Origin: Microbacterium hydrocarbonoxydans
Lineage (GTDB): Bacteria; Actinomycetota; Actinomycetes; Actinomycetales; Microbacteriaceae
Reading direction: 5' to 3'
Length of the DNA: 64,000 nucleotides
Assembly: GCF_000956475.1 (NCBI RefSeq)
Contig: NZ_JYJB01000010.1
Location: 248,001 to 312,000 of the forward strand
Position 1 is the stretch's first letter. Each line of letters starts with the position of its first letter. Shown here one piece after another: positions 1 through 10,924 of this stretch. Position numbers and translations under genes: made by a program. Below the pieces are notes generated by a model that did not search any database, was not told where the DNA came from, and saw only the letters and a list, made by a program, of their open reading frames with translations.

Positions 1-626
1 CCGTACAGGCCCTGCAGCGCAAAGAGGTCACGCGCATCATCCTCACGCGTCCCGCCGTCGAGGCGGGGGAGCGGCTCGGGTTCCTCCCCGGCACGCTGAC
101 CGACAAGATCGACCCGTACCTGCGGCCGCTCTACGACGCTCTCAACGAGATGATGGACCCGGAGATCGTGCCCCGTCTGATGGCCACGGGCACGATCGAG
201 GTCGCCCCGCTCGCCTACATGCGCGGCCGCACCCTCAACGATTCGTTCGTGGTGCTCGACGAAGCGCAGAACACCACGCCGGAGCAGATGAAGATGTTCC
301 TCACGCGTCTCGGGTTCGGCACGAAGATGGTCGTCACCGGCGACATCACGCAGGTCGACCTGCCGCAGGGATCGTCGGGCCTGCGCCTGGTGACGCGCGT
401 GCTCAGCGACATCGACGACATCCACTTCTCGCGCCTGACGAGCGAGGACGTCGTGCGGCACTCGCTGGTCGGACGCATCGTCGACGCGTACAGCGAGTAC
501 GACGAGAAGCGCACGGCGCAGCGGTTCGAGCGCGAGCAGGCGGCGGAGTTGGCGAACCGCGCCGAGCGGCGGGGCGCACAGCGCCCCGGACCCAGAGACC
601 GGATGCCGAAACGAGGCCTCTCCTGA
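1..626 (+). CDS. phoH: PhoH family ATPase, C-terminal part
   Basis: The reading frame is open from base 3 and has no start in the window, so the N-terminal part, including the P-loop, lies upstream. The visible part contains the typical PhoH segment with the Walker B-like VVLDEAQN, then [10 protein letters not shown] and GLRLVTRVL. PhoH proteins are cytoplasmic P-loop ATPases linked to RNA metabolism and stress; their exact activity is unsettled. The C-terminal tail is rich in Arg and Glu. The stop lies 16 bp before ybeY, and phoH-ybeY-CNNM-era is a conserved actinobacterial order, suggesting one transcript for ribosome and RNA maturation functions. Family call is secure; function is family knowledge. 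Confidence 0.93.
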   Translation, partial: VQALQRKEVTRIILTRPAVEAGERLGFLPGTLTDKIDPYLRPLYDALNEMMDPEIVPRLMATGTIEVAPLAYMRGRTLNDSFVVLDEAQNTTPEQMKMFLTRLGFGTKMVVTGDITQVDLPQGSSGLRLVTRVLSDIDDIHFSRLTSEDVVRHSLVGRIVDAYSEYDEKRTAQRFEREQAAELANRAERRGAQRPGPRDRMPKRGLS

Positions 627-642
627 TGAAACGAGCACAGGC

Positions 643-1101
643 ATGATCGAGATCAACAACGAGTCGGCGATCGACGTCGACGAGACCGTGCTGCAGCGAC
701 TCACCGACTTCAACCTGGCGCAGCTGCATGTCAGCCCGGACGCCGAGGTGGCGATCGTGCTCGTCGACGAGGGCGCGATGGAGGCTCTGCACGTGCAGTG
801 GATGGACGAGCCGGGCCCGACGGACGTGCTCAGCTTCCCGATGGACGAGCTGCGCCCCGGCACCGAGGACCGGCCGACCGCCCCCGGCCTGCTCGGAGAC
901 ATCGTGCTGTGCCCGCAGGTCGCCGAGACGCAGGCGCAGGCCGCGGGTCACACCCTCATGGACGAGCTGATCCTGCTCACGACCCACGGACTGCTGCATC
1001 TGCTCGGCTTCGATCATGCCGAGCCCGACGAGGAGCGTGAGATGTTCGGCCTGCAGAAGGAGCTCATCCAGGGCTTCGCGGCGGCTGAACGCCGACGATG
1101 A
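643..1101 (+). CDS. ybeY: YbeY, endoribonuclease for rRNA maturation
   Basis: A 152-residue protein of usual YbeY length. The metal-binding signature [11 protein letters not shown] is complete near residues 112-122, with three histidines that bind Zn2+. The upstream [10 protein letters not shown] segment is the other conserved YbeY block. In bacteria YbeY takes part in 16S rRNA 3'-end maturation and 70S quality control. It follows phoH and overlaps the next gene by ATGA, so it is probably translationally coupled to the CNNM protein. Confidence 0.95.
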   Translation: MIEINNESAIDVDETVLQRLTDFNLAQLHVSPDAEVAIVLVDEGAMEALHVQWMDEPGPTDVLSFPMDELRPGTEDRPTAPGLLGDIVLCPQVAETQAQAAGHTLMDELILLTTHGLLHLLGFDHAEPDEEREMFGLQKELIQGFAAAERRR

Positions 1102-2381
1102 CGGTCGCCTTCCTCCTGGTCGGCGCGGTGCTGCTGGTCGCCTTCGGCGGCCTGATGGCGGCGATCGACGCCGCGTTCGGCGTGAGGTCGCGCACCGACC
1201 TCGAGGAGATGGGAACCGAGGGGCGCAACGCGCAGCAGCTCGCTCGTATCGCCGCAGACCCCGACGCGCACGTCAACGCGGTCGCCTTCATCCGCGTGCT
1301 GTCCGAGACGACGGCCGCCGTACTGGTCACCGTCGCCTTCTCGAGCCTGTTCGACAACATCTGGTGGGCCATGCTCGCCGCTGCCGTCCTGATGACGGGC
1401 ATCACCTTCGTGCTGGTCGGGGCGAGTCCGCGCACGTTCGGTCGCCACCACGCCGATCGGATGCTGCGCGCATGCGCGCCCGTCGTGCGCGGGGTGCGGA
1501 TCATCCTCGGCCCCCTCGCGCAGGGTCTGGTCGTGCTCGGCAACCGGGTGACTCCCGGAGCCGGCCGCAGCACCTTCAGCTCGGAGGAGCAGCTGCTGAG
1601 CATGGTCGACGAAGCGGCCTCGAACGACCTCATCGAGGAGGACGACCGCGACCTCATCCACTCGGTGTTCGACTTCACCGACCAGTTCGTGCGCGCCGTG
1701 ATGGTGCCGCGGACCGAGATGGTCGCCGTCGACGCCACCGCCACGACGAGCGAGGCGATGGCGCTGTTCCTGCACCGCGGCGTCTCGCGGATGCCGGTGG
1801 TCGACGATGAGGCCGACGACGTCGTCGGCGTGCTCTATCTGAAGGATCTCGTGCAGTTCGCCTTCCGCGACGAGAGCGCCTGGCGCACCGCGTCGATCCG
1901 TCCGATCTCGCGGCCGGCGACGTTCGTGCCCGAGTCGATGCGCGCGGAGACCCTGCTGCAGCAGATGAAGCGCGACGCCGTGCACGTGTGCCTCGTGATC
2001 GATGAGCACGGCGGGATCTCGGGCCTCGTCACGCTGGAGGATCTGATCGAGGAGCTCGTCGGGGAGATCTCGGACGAGTACGATCAGGTGTCGGCCGAAG
2101 TCGTCGACCTCGGCGAGGGCAGGTATCGCGTCAGCGCGCGCCTCCCGCTCGAAGACGTCGGCGATCTGTTCGGGCTCGAGCTCGAGGACGAGGATGTCGA
2201 CTCGATCGGAGGCCTGCTGGGCAAAGCGCTCGGGCAGGTCCCGCAGCCGGGAGCCACGACGATCGTCGACGGGCTCCTGCTCACCGGCGGGGCGTCGAGA
2301 GGGCGCGGACGCGGAATCGCGACCGTGTTCGTTGAGAGGGCGCCGGGAGTGCCCGATGAAGGAGAAGCAGACGATGACTGA
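1098..2381 (+). CDS. CNNM/hemolysin C-like membrane protein with CBS domains
   Basis: A 427-residue protein. An N-terminal transmembrane DUF21/CNNM region (about residues 1-130) precedes a CBS pair (about 190-320; note [12 protein letters not shown] and [23 protein letters not shown] split across it) and a C-terminal transporter-associated (CorC_HlyC) domain. Such proteins are linked to Mg2+/Co2+ handling; 'hemolysin' is a historical name. The start overlaps the ybeY stop and the end overlaps era by 8 bp, so it belongs to the phoH-ybeY-era operon. Substrate is unknown. Confidence 0.9.
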   Translation: MTVAFLLVGAVLLVAFGGLMAAIDAAFGVRSRTDLEEMGTEGRNAQQLARIAADPDAHVNAVAFIRVLSETTAAVLVTVAFSSLFDNIWWAMLAAAVLMTGITFVLVGASPRTFGRHHADRMLRACAPVVRGVRIILGPLAQGLVVLGNRVTPGAGRSTFSSEEQLLSMVDEAASNDLIEEDDRDLIHSVFDFTDQFVRAVMVPRTEMVAVDATATTSEAMALFLHRGVSRMPVVDDEADDVVGVLYLKDLVQFAFRDESAWRTASIRPISRPATFVPESMRAETLLQQMKRDAVHVCLVIDEHGGISGLVTLEDLIEELVGEISDEYDQVSAEVVDLGEGRYRVSARLPLEDVGDLFGLELEDEDVDSIGGLLGKALGQVPQPGATTIVDGLLLTGGASRGRGRGIATVFVERAPGVPDEGEADDD

Positions 2382-3270
2382 GCAGGCCAGGAGCGGCTTC
2401 GTGACCTTCGTCGGACGCCCCAACGTGGGCAAGTCCACCCTGACGAATGCACTGGTCGGCGAGAAGATCGCGATCATCAGCGACAAGCCTCAGACCACGC
2501 GGCGTGCGATTCGCGGCATCGTGAATCGGCCGGACGGTCAGCTCGTGATCGTCGACACCCCCGGCATCCACAAGCCCCGCACCCTGCTCGGCGAGCGACT
2601 CAACGATCTCGTCGAGCAGGTGCTCGGCGACGTCGATGTGATCGGCTTCTGCGTGCCGGCGACCGAGAAGGTCGGCCCCGGTGATCGGCGGATCGCGGCC
2701 TCGCTCGACGGCTACCCGCGCGCGAAGAAGATCGCGATCGTGACGAAGACGGATGCCGCGAGCCGCGACGACATCACCGAACGGCTCATGGAGGTGGACT
2801 CGCTGCGCGAGGACTGGGCCGCAGTCATCCCGCTCTCCGCGCTCACCCGCGATCAGCTCGACGTGCTGTCCGACGAGATCCTGCTCCTGATGCCGACCGG
2901 CCCCGCCCTGTATCCCGAGGGGATCACGACGGACGAGACCGAGGAGGACCGCATCGCGGAGATCATCCGCGAAGCCGCCCTCGACGGCGTCCGCGACGAG
3001 CTTCCGCACTCCATCGCCGTCGTGGTCGACGACATCGCGCCGCGCGAGGGCAGCGACCTCACAGACGTGCACGCCTCGATCGTGGTGGAGCGCGACAGCC
3101 AGAAGGCGATCATCATCGGCCGCAAGGGCTCTCGTCTGCGCGACGTCGGGGCCAAGGCGCGAGGCGAGATCGAGGGACTGCTCGGCACCCGCATCTTCCT
3201 GGGGCTGCATGTCAAGGTCGCCAAGGAATGGCAGCGCGACCCGAAGCAGCTCGGCCGACTCGGCTTCTGA
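2374..3270 (+). CDS. era: GTPase Era
   Basis: A 298-residue Ras-like GTPase that binds 16S rRNA and assists 30S assembly. G1 is GRPNVGKST near residue 15, G3 is DTPG, G4 is TKTD, and a C-terminal KH domain carries the GRKGSRLRDVG loop. The ATG at 2374 is preferred over an in-frame ATG at 2356 because AAGGAGAAG ends 7 bp before it; the start lies inside the preceding gene. Length and motif order are normal. It is the last gene of the phoH-ybeY-CNNM-era operon. Confidence 0.96.
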   Translation: MTEQARSGFVTFVGRPNVGKSTLTNALVGEKIAIISDKPQTTRRAIRGIVNRPDGQLVIVDTPGIHKPRTLLGERLNDLVEQVLGDVDVIGFCVPATEKVGPGDRRIAASLDGYPRAKKIAIVTKTDAASRDDITERLMEVDSLREDWAAVIPLSALTRDQLDVLSDEILLLMPTGPALYPEGITTDETEEDRIAEIIREAALDGVRDELPHSIAVVVDDIAPREGSDLTDVHASIVVERDSQKAIIIGRKGSRLRDVGAKARGEIEGLLGTRIFLGLHVKVAKEWQRDPKQLGRLGF

Positions 3271-3318
3271 CATGGCCGGTCACGGTTACCAGGCGGCGCG
3301 GCCGCCGTTGCCGCCGTC

Positions 3319-3852
3319 ATGAGCGGTCGCAGCGAAGACCCGGACTCGCTGCGCAACGAGGTCTTCTCCCGTGTGTTCGATGAGAACTGGGCTGCGGTCA
3401 GGCATCACATCGAGTGCGTCGTCGACGACGATGCAGAGGTGACCGAGCTCGTCTCGGAGGTCTTCCTCGGCGCCTGGGCCCGGCTGAAGCCGACCCGGCC
3501 ATTCGATCGGGTGCAGCTCCTGAAGTTCGCCGATCGATCTCTGCGACGCAGATGGAATCGTGTGGCGGACCGGCCTGCGGTCACCGACGCGGTGCGGGCC
3601 GCAGTGACCGGCGCCGGCGTGGGAGACGAAGACGCAGAAGGCGATGCATCATCGACGCACGCAGAAGTGCTGCGAGCTCTCTCTGGCCTCAGCGCCCGCG
3701 AGCGGCGTATCATCATGCTCACGTACTGGGACGGACTCGCGGTGGGGGATATCGCCGGGTCGATGGGTGTTTCCCGTGCCTGTGCGGAACGCATTCATCG
3801 TCGCGCGGTCGTGAAGCTGCGCCGGGGGCTGGGCCTGGAGGGGGCAAACTGA
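3319..3852 (+). CDS. ECF-type RNA polymerase sigma factor
   Basis: A 177-residue sigma-70 family protein with a region 2-like N-terminal helical part (about residues 15-85) and a clear region 4 helix-turn-helix (about 120-170), including LSARERRIIMLTYWDG and GVSRACAERIHRRA. There is no region 3, which marks an ECF sigma factor. Region 2 diverges from classic ECF groups, so the subgroup is not assigned. The stop overlaps the next gene by TGATG. The next gene product has one membrane segment and may be the partner or anti-sigma protein, but it lacks an obvious zinc-finger motif. Confidence 0.88.
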   Translation: MSGRSEDPDSLRNEVFSRVFDENWAAVRHHIECVVDDDAEVTELVSEVFLGAWARLKPTRPFDRVQLLKFADRSLRRRWNRVADRPAVTDAVRAAVTGAGVGDEDAEGDASSTHAEVLRALSGLSARERRIIMLTYWDGLAVGDIAGSMGVSRACAERIHRRAVVKLRRGLGLEGAN

Positions 3853-4838
3853 TGCCGAGGATCACTGATGAGGAGCTCGATCGCCTGCTGATCGAGGCCT
3901 CTTCGGCCCGGACGCCGATCGACGCCAAGCCCGATGCCGAGGCGATGGCGATGCTCGAGCGGATCATGGCGACCGATCCCCACCCGCATCGGCGACGCAA
4001 TCGCATCGTCGGCGCGCTCGCGGGCCTCGCGGCCGCCGTGACCGCCACCGTCATCGGGATCAACGTGATGGTCCCGACGGGTGCGGCTGTGGCCGGCTCT
4101 CCTCAGCCGCTCGACTTCACCGGTGCGACCTCTGTCGCCGAGACGATCAGCGATGCGCAGACCGCTCTCGCGGCGGAACCCGGCCCCGCGGAGCCCGCGA
4201 GGTTCGTGCGCTCGGCGACGTGGTCCTTCAACATCGACGGTGACGACGCCACCGCCGTGGTCGTCCCGCAGCTGGTCACTCTGCAATGGGAGGCCGATCA
4301 GTCGGGGCGTGTCCTCGTCGTCGACGGGACGCCGTACGACCCGGCAGACGCCTCCGCCAACGTGTCGGCGGAGGTCACGAGCAGCGGCCGGGTGTCGATG
4401 GACCTGAAGATGTCCGCGGGCGAGTTCGCGACACCCGTGTCCGCCCCGCCGGGTGCGACGAAAGAGGAGATCAGGGGCGCCCTCGTCGCGTTCGGCATGC
4501 CTGCGGAGCCCACCGCGTTCGACGTGCTGTTTGCTGCATCATCTCTTCTCGAGCAGTGGACCCTGACGAACGAGCAGGAGTCGCAGATCCTGTCGATCCT
4601 CGACGAGACCGATGGGGCGACCGCGCTCGGTTCCTCGGTCGACCGGCTCGGCCGTGACGTCGTCGGCATGCGGGTGGCCTCGGCGGATGGTGCGGCGAGC
4701 GACGTCGTGCTGCTCTCGGCGGAGACCGGCCGCATCGTCGGCTTCGAGCGCACGAACGTCGTCGAAGACGACCTGCTGCCCGCCGGGGCGGTCATCGGCT
4801 ACCGGCTGTTCGACGTCCCTGAAGAGGCCGTGAGATGA
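3852..4838 (+). CDS. Single-pass membrane protein coupled to the ECF sigma factor
   Basis: A 328-residue protein with about 50 cytoplasmic residues, one transmembrane helix near residues 52-72 (IVGALAGLAAAVTATVIGIN) and a roughly 250-residue extracytoplasmic region. This is the layout of actinobacterial CU044_5270-like proteins encoded beside ECF sigma factors. No HxxxCxxC zinc-binding anti-sigma motif is visible in the N-terminal part, so calling it an anti-sigma factor is only an inference from position. The ATG is chosen because it overlaps the sigma stop (TGATG). The end overlaps the next gene by ATGA. Confidence 0.75.
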   Translation: MPRITDEELDRLLIEASSARTPIDAKPDAEAMAMLERIMATDPHPHRRRNRIVGALAGLAAAVTATVIGINVMVPTGAAVAGSPQPLDFTGATSVAETISDAQTALAAEPGPAEPARFVRSATWSFNIDGDDATAVVVPQLVTLQWEADQSGRVLVVDGTPYDPADASANVSAEVTSSGRVSMDLKMSAGEFATPVSAPPGATKEEIRGALVAFGMPAEPTAFDVLFAASSLLEQWTLTNEQESQILSILDETDGATALGSSVDRLGRDVVGMRVASADGAASDVVLLSAETGRIVGFERTNVVEDDLLPAGAVIGYRLFDVPEEAVR

Positions 4839-5317
4839 TCCGACCTCGGTCGCTGATCGCGGTCGTGATCGGGATGCTGCTGGTGATCGGCGCGGCATCG
4901 CCGGTCGCCGCGTCTGCAGACGGGCAGGATGATGTGGCGCCGGACATCGTGCGGATGATGACGGAGGTACCTGGCGGTGTGCTGGTCGACGGCAACCACG
5001 CCGTGTGGCCGCGACTGGACATGGAGCTCGAGGTGCCCACTGCATCCCAGCGCTCTCTGTCGGCGACGTCGGTGGGCCCGTGCCCGAGCGACCGGATCTG
5101 CCTGTTCAGCGGCTACTCTCTCGGCGGCACGATGCTCTCGTTCGGAACCTGCGGCATCCACACCGTGCCCTCGACGTTCAGTGCCCGCTCGCTCGCCCAT
5201 GCGCGAGCGACCGGGTACACGCAGGCCCGCAACGGGACAACCGTGATCGCAACGGCCTATGCCGGGGGATGGGCCAACATCTACAGCACGGCCACCAACA
5301 TCCGCTGCGTGTTCTGA
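4835..5317 (+). CDS. Secreted peptidase-inhibitor I36-like protein
   Basis: A 160-residue protein with an N-terminal signal peptide (MIRPRSLIAVVIGMLLVIGA, cleavage probably near ASA-DG). The mature part resembles the I36/SMI beta-gamma-crystallin-like fold: CPSDRICLFSGYSLGG, then FGTCG and a final IRCVF, with four cysteines likely forming two disulfides. I36 members inhibit metalloproteases in Streptomyces, but many homologues are uncharacterised. It is translationally coupled (ATGA) to the membrane protein and sigma factor, suggesting an extracytoplasmic effector of that module. Confidence 0.78.
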   Translation: MIRPRSLIAVVIGMLLVIGAASPVAASADGQDDVAPDIVRMMTEVPGGVLVDGNHAVWPRLDMELEVPTASQRSLSATSVGPCPSDRICLFSGYSLGGTMLSFGTCGIHTVPSTFSARSLAHARATGYTQARNGTTVIATAYAGGWANIYSTATNIRCVF

Positions 5318-5320
5318 ACG

Positions 5321-5938
5321 TCAATCCGCGGCGCGGAGCATCGACGTCACGATGACGACGTCTTCGCCGTACGCGGAGTCCACGGCATCCTGCAGGGTAC
5401 CGTCGTCCCACGGGACTCCGACCCAAACGTAGCCGCGCTCGGTCCAGATGCTCGTGGCCTCGGCGTGGAGGCGTGATGCCAGCTCGTCCTGGATGCGGGT
5501 GAGCTCCGCCTCCGTCGTCGCACCTTCGCGTCCCCCGGTGGGATCCTCAGGGCTGACCGGATCGTACAGTGCCAGCATGATCGGCGGGTCGGTCACCTCG
5601 AGCCGCTCGCCGTCGAACAGGCCGTAGACGGCGTATGCGCCCCAGGTCGTGTCGCCGCTCGTCTCGCTGCCGTCGACGCCCTGCCAGGACCAGCCGTCGA
5701 GCGGGACGCCCTGGCACTGCGGTGGGTAGGACTCTGCGATCGCGCCGAGGCACAGCTCGGCGCCTTCCGGGCCGTCGATCACGGTCCCGGTGGCGATGAC
5801 CCGGCCTTCGGGCGCGGGTGCGGTCGTGAGTGCCACGCTGGTCGGCGCCGAAGAGCCCGGCGCGGAGCCGCAGGCCGTGAGCGTGAGAAGGGCGACGGCC
5901 GCGACAGCGGTCATGGCGCGCGTGCGATGTGTGCTCAT
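5321..5938 (-). CDS. Putative lipoprotein of unknown function
   Basis: A 205-residue protein with a lipoprotein signal peptide: a charged start, hydrophobic AVAAVALLTLTAC with lipobox LTAC and Cys near residue 23, then a low-complexity Ser/Ala/Pro linker. The mature part is acidic and has a CLGAIAESYPPQCQG segment, with two cysteines that could pair. No family was recognised. It is convergent with the I36-like gene with only 3 bp between the stops, and its start faces the leuA leader. It is probably anchored to the outer face of the membrane. Confidence 0.8.
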   Translation of the reverse strand: MSTHRTRAMTAVAAVALLTLTACGSAPGSSAPTSVALTTAPAPEGRVIATGTVIDGPEGAELCLGAIAESYPPQCQGVPLDGWSWQGVDGSETSGDTTWGAYAVYGLFDGERLEVTDPPIMLALYDPVSPEDPTGGREGATTEAELTRIQDELASRLHAEATSIWTERGYVWVGVPWDDGTLQDAVDSAYGEDVVIVTSMLRAAD

Positions 5939-5987
5939 ACCTGCGAGTGTCCGGGCCGGCCCGATCGTCTCACGCGTGTCGACCTGC

Positions 5988-5993
5988 TACCAT
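5988..5993 (+). promoter_or_regulatory. Candidate -10 element of the leuA leader transcript
   Basis: TACCAT fits the actinobacterial -10 form TANNNT and ends 6 bp before the leader-peptide ATG at 6000, which would give a transcript starting at or next to the ATG (leaderless). No good -35 is seen at the usual distance. This rests on position and sequence only. Confidence 0.4.
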
Positions 5994-5999
5994 GGCGGC

Positions 6000-6030
6000 A
6001 TGCCTTTCGGCGGTCTGCTTCTTCTTAGCT

Positions 6031-6047
<17 letters not shown>
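6000..6047 (+). CDS. leuL: Leucine-rich leader peptide upstream of leuA
   Basis: A 15-residue open frame, MPFGGLLLLSCRDES, with four consecutive leucine codons (CTG CTT CTT CTT at 6015-6026), followed by TGA. It lies 73 bp before leuA in the same direction. The codons after the leucines (6031-6041) form the 5' arm of a perfect 11-bp stem. This is the architecture of a leucine-responsive attenuator: a ribosome stalled on the Leu codons would cover the 5' arm. Peptides of this kind are known before actinobacterial leuA genes. Too short for ordinary gene finding; the Leu run and position support it. Confidence 0.82.
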
Positions 6048-7881
<1,834 letters not shown>

Positions 7882-7914
7882 GCTTCTCTCGCTGAAGGAC
7901 CGGGGTGAGCTGTT

Positions 7915-8016
7915 CGGTCGTTGAGCGAAGGAGCGCAGCGACTGAGACGAGACGCGTCGGCTGACATGGAAGGTCTGCCGAGGCGTCTCGTCTCGCTGCG
8001 CTCGCTCAACGACCGG
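7915..8016. repeat. Long imperfect inverted repeat, Microbacteriaceae-type intergenic unit
   Basis: The left arm (7915-7961, GGTCGTTGAGCGA...) and right arm (7977-8016, ...TCGCTCAACGACC) are near-perfect reverse complements, differing by two small insertions in the left arm and one mismatch. The whole could fold into a hairpin of about 40 bp. It sits between the convergent leuA and TRIC-like genes, so it may act as a bidirectional terminator. GGTCGTTGAGCGA-like units are a recurrent intergenic motif in this family by recollection; copy number was not checked. Confidence 0.75.
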
Positions 8017-8055
8017 GGGAGCCTGTCCGGTCGAAACGCTCGATCGACGAGAGGC

Positions 8056-8754
8056 TCAGTCGGCCGAGGGCTTGATGATCGGGATCATCCCGGTCTCGGC
8101 GGCGACGCGGCGGCGGTAGAGTCGGCGCTGCTCGGGCAGCGAGACGTCGAAGCTCACGGCCAGGATGCGGATCACGGCGGTCACGACGATGCCGATGATC
8201 GCGGCGACCGTGACAGACATGCCGAAACCCTGTACGGCGATCACGATGAACGCGCACCCCGCGCCCGCGGCGACGGCGTAGAGCGAGCCGACGTGCATGA
8301 TCGCGGTGGGCAGGCCCATCAGCATGTCGCGCAGCACGCCGCCGCCGACGGCCGCGCATGCGCCGATGAAGACGGCGGGGACGGGCGGGATGCCGAAGGC
8401 GATCGCCTTGCTCGTGCCGAAGGCGCCGAACATGCCGATCACGACCGCATCGAGCACCACGATGACCTTGTTGAGGCGGTCGAACAGGCCGGCGAGCAGC
8501 ATCCCGAACAGCGATGCCCCGGTCGCCGTCACAAGATACCAGTTGTCGTGCAGAGTGGCGGGCGGCTGGCCGAGCAGGATGTCGCGGATGAGTCCGCCGC
8601 CCATGCCGATCATGATCCCGATGATCGCCACTCCGAGCCAATCCAGGCGGCGCTGACCCTGGAAGCCTGCGGCGAACATCGCGCCCTGCACGCCTCCGAG
8701 CCCGACGCCGAGGAGATCAGCCCAGAGCGGAACGGTGAAGAGCGGTTCGGTCAC
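8056..8754 (-). CDS. TRIC/UPF0126 family cation channel-like protein
   Basis: A 232-residue membrane protein with about seven transmembrane helices. Two internal repeats carry the family signature: [17 protein letters not shown] and [17 protein letters not shown]. This is the UPF0126 (YadS) family, structurally related to trimeric intracellular cation channels; the physiological ion is unknown. The GTG at 8754 is preferred because GGAG lies upstream and the protein then begins [10 protein letters not shown]. The upstream region overlaps the divergent recO promoter zone; the two start codons are only 34 bp apart. Confidence 0.85.
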   Translation of the reverse strand: MTEPLFTVPLWADLLGVGLGGVQGAMFAAGFQGQRRLDWLGVAIIGIMIGMGGGLIRDILLGQPPATLHDNWYLVTATGASLFGMLLAGLFDRLNKVIVVLDAVVIGMFGAFGTSKAIAFGIPPVPAVFIGACAAVGGGVLRDMLMGLPTAIMHVGSLYAVAAGAGCAFIVIAVQGFGMSVTVAAIIGIVVTAVIRILAVSFDVSLPEQRRLYRRRVAAETGMIPIIKPSAD

Positions 8755-8788
8755 GCCTCTATTCTCCTGCACGGAGGATAATCGAGGG

Positions 8789-9517
8789 GTGCCGACGTAC
8801 CGAGATGAAGCGGTGATCCTGCGCACTCACAAACTCGGTGAGGCGGATCGCATCGTCACCATGCTCTCGCGGCGGCACGGCAAGCTGCGGGCGGTCGCGA
8901 AGGGCGTGCGGCGTACCTCGTCGAAGTTCGGATCGCGGCTCGAGCCCTTCATGGTGGCGGACGTGCAGCTGTACCAGGGCCGTTCCCTCGACATCGTGCA
9001 GCAGGCGGAGTCGCTGGGCGCCTACGGTGCCGACATCGCCGCCCACTACGATCGGTTCACCGCGGCGAACGCCATGGTCGAGACGGCCGATCGGCTCAGC
9101 GATGCCGAGGCGACACCGGAGCAGTACCTGCTGCTGGTCGGCGGGCTCCGCGCGCTCTCGCGCGGCGAGCATGCCGCGCGCAGCATCCTCGATTCCTACC
9201 TTCTTCGCGTCATGGCGCTCTCGGGCTGGGCGCCGTCTCTCGGGGACTGCGCCCGATGCGGGGCGCCGGGTCCGCACGCGAACTTCGTCGGACAGCTGGG
9301 AGGGATGGTCTGCAGAGCCGACTCTCCCGCGGGCAGCCCGAAGATCGCCGAGCGCACGCTCGCGCTGCTGAGATCGCTCATGGCGGGGGAGTGGGACGTG
9401 ATCGACGGCGCGTCGCCGGTGGAGACGGCGGCGGCATCCGGTCTGGTCGCCGCCTACGCACAATGGCATCTCGAGCGCGGCATCCGCTCGCTCGCCCACC
9501 TGGAAGGAACCCGGTGA
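8789..9517 (+). CDS. recO: DNA repair protein RecO
   Basis: A 242-residue protein. The N-terminal OB fold starts [20 protein letters not shown], typical of RecO, and a C-terminal part has CARCGAP and a later Cys, remnants of the RecO zinc-binding motif. RecO anneals SSB-coated single strands and loads RecA with RecR. A GTG start at 8789 is chosen because GGAGG lies 11 bp before it. Its stop overlaps the start of uppS, a pairing common in actinobacteria. Confidence 0.93.
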   Translation: MPTYRDEAVILRTHKLGEADRIVTMLSRRHGKLRAVAKGVRRTSSKFGSRLEPFMVADVQLYQGRSLDIVQQAESLGAYGADIAAHYDRFTAANAMVETADRLSDAEATPEQYLLLVGGLRALSRGEHAARSILDSYLLRVMALSGWAPSLGDCARCGAPGPHANFVGQLGGMVCRADSPAGSPKIAERTLALLRSLMAGEWDVIDGASPVETAAASGLVAAYAQWHLERGIRSLAHLEGTR

Positions 9518-10314
9518 CCCCGAAGCCGTACACGCACAAGGATGCGATCGCGTACCGTCCGCTGGACTGGACCGGAGTCCAGCCCCCGGCCTTCCCCAAG
9601 GTCCCCGAGCACGTCGCGATCGTCATGGACGGCAACGGCCGCTGGGCGAATCGCCGTGGGCTCAACCGCATCGAAGGGCACAAGGCAGGGGAGGAGGTGC
9701 TGCTCGACGTCGTGGCGGGCGCCATCCAGGCGGGCGTGAAGCACCTGTCGGTGTACGCATTCTCGACCGAGAACTGGGCGCGCTCGCCTGAAGAGGTGCG
9801 GTTCCTGATGGGGTACAACCGCGACGTGCTGCACCGCCGCCGCGATCAGCTCAACGAGTGGGGTGTGCGGGTGCGCTGGGCCGGGCGCAAGCCGCGTCTG
9901 TGGGGCAGCGTGATCAAGGAGCTGCAGTACGCCGAGCAGCTGACTCGCGGCAACGACGTGCTCACCCTCACCATGTGCGTCAACTACGGCGGCCGCGTCG
10001 AACTCGTCGATGCGATGCGGGCGATCGCCGCAGATGTCGCCGCGGGACGGGTCAAGCCCAACGCGATCACCGAGAAGATGATCCGCCGGAACCTCTACAT
10101 CCCCGACATGCCCGATGTCGACCTGTTCCTGCGCAGCTCCGGCGAGCAGCGCACCTCGAACTTCCTGCTGTGGGAGTCGGCGTACGCCGAGATGGTCTTC
10201 CTGGACACGCTCTGGCCGGACTTCTCGCGCGAAGAGCTGTGGCGTGCCATCGGGGTGTACCTCTCCCGCGACCGCCGGTTCGGCGGAGCGGTGGACTCGC
10301 CCGGTCAGGCCTGA
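9514..10314 (+). CDS. uppS: Isoprenyl (undecaprenyl) diphosphate synthase
   Basis: A 266-residue cis-prenyltransferase making the long-chain polyprenyl diphosphate used as cell-wall lipid carrier. The hallmark [13 protein letters not shown] (Asp for Mg2+ and diphosphate binding) is near residue 37. [15 protein letters not shown] follows, and the C-terminal block includes [16 protein letters not shown]. The GTG start overlaps the recO stop, with GGAAGGAAC just upstream. Chain length of the product (C50 or C55) cannot be read from sequence. The 3' end overlaps the convergent kinase-like gene by 10 bp. Confidence 0.95.
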   Translation: MTPKPYTHKDAIAYRPLDWTGVQPPAFPKVPEHVAIVMDGNGRWANRRGLNRIEGHKAGEEVLLDVVAGAIQAGVKHLSVYAFSTENWARSPEEVRFLMGYNRDVLHRRRDQLNEWGVRVRWAGRKPRLWGSVIKELQYAEQLTRGNDVLTLTMCVNYGGRVELVDAMRAIAADVAAGRVKPNAITEKMIRRNLYIPDMPDVDLFLRSSGEQRTSNFLLWESAYAEMVFLDTLWPDFSREELWRAIGVYLSRDRRFGGAVDSPGQA

Positions 10315-10865
10315 GCGCGCAGCCAGCGCTCGGTCTCGCGCGGATGCCCCAGGCGCACGATCGTCAGGTGAGGGAAGCGCGTCTCGACGTCCGGCATCCG
10401 CTCCCTCCATTTGCGAAGCGTCCTCGACTGCCAGAGGAGGATGTTCTCCTCGGGGTCGCGGCTGAACATCTTCGCGAGTCCGCGCTCGGTGTTGCCGTTC
10501 CAGAGCTCGGTGCGCCGCACATGACGTGACACGGTCCGGCGGACGAGCCGGGTGCGCACCACGCGGTAGGGGTAGTCGATCCACAGCACGAGCTGCGCGC
10601 GGGGCGCCAGGATCGCGTCGGTGCCCTTGCTCGTGTACTGCCATTCGGTGACCCAGCGGTCCTCTGTGGCAAACGCACGCACGTCGTCGAGGAACGACGG
10701 GCGCGGGGTCCAGTCAGGACCATGGAAGAGACCATCGATCTCGACGTGGCGCAGTCCCCAGACGTCGCCCACGCGGCGAGCGAGGGTCGTCTTGCCGGAG
10801 CCGGTGACTCCCGCGATCAGGACGCGATCCGGGCGGCTCGGCAGCGGGTCGTCGGAAGAGAGCAT
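10305..10865 (-). CDS. P-loop nucleotide kinase-like protein (FlaR/adenylate kinase-like)
   Basis: A 186-residue protein with Walker [12 protein letters not shown] near residue 20, then [14 protein letters not shown] and [14 protein letters not shown]. This pattern matches the small 'DNA topology modulation protein FlaR' type kinases, a misleading historical name: they look like adenylate/shikimate kinases with unknown substrate. It has its own strand and no obvious partner. Its end overlaps uppS by 10 bp. Confidence 0.8.
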   Translation of the reverse strand: MLSSDDPLPSRPDRVLIAGVTGSGKTTLARRVGDVWGLRHVEIDGLFHGPDWTPRPSFLDDVRAFATEDRWVTEWQYTSKGTDAILAPRAQLVLWIDYPYRVVRTRLVRRTVSRHVRRTELWNGNTERGLAKMFSRDPEENILLWQSRTLRKWRERMPDVETRFPHLTIVRLGHPRETERWLRAQA

Positions 10866-10924
10866 CTGAGCATCGTATTTCAGGCGGAGGAATAGGGCAT
10901 GCGCGCATGCGGTTGGATGAGAGT

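Noticed and set aside
1014..2486. Long open frame antisense to the CNNM gene
   Set aside because: It has low-complexity His/Arg/Asp composition, mirrors the GC-rich third positions of the sense gene, and has no domain. Such frames are common opposite high-GC genes.
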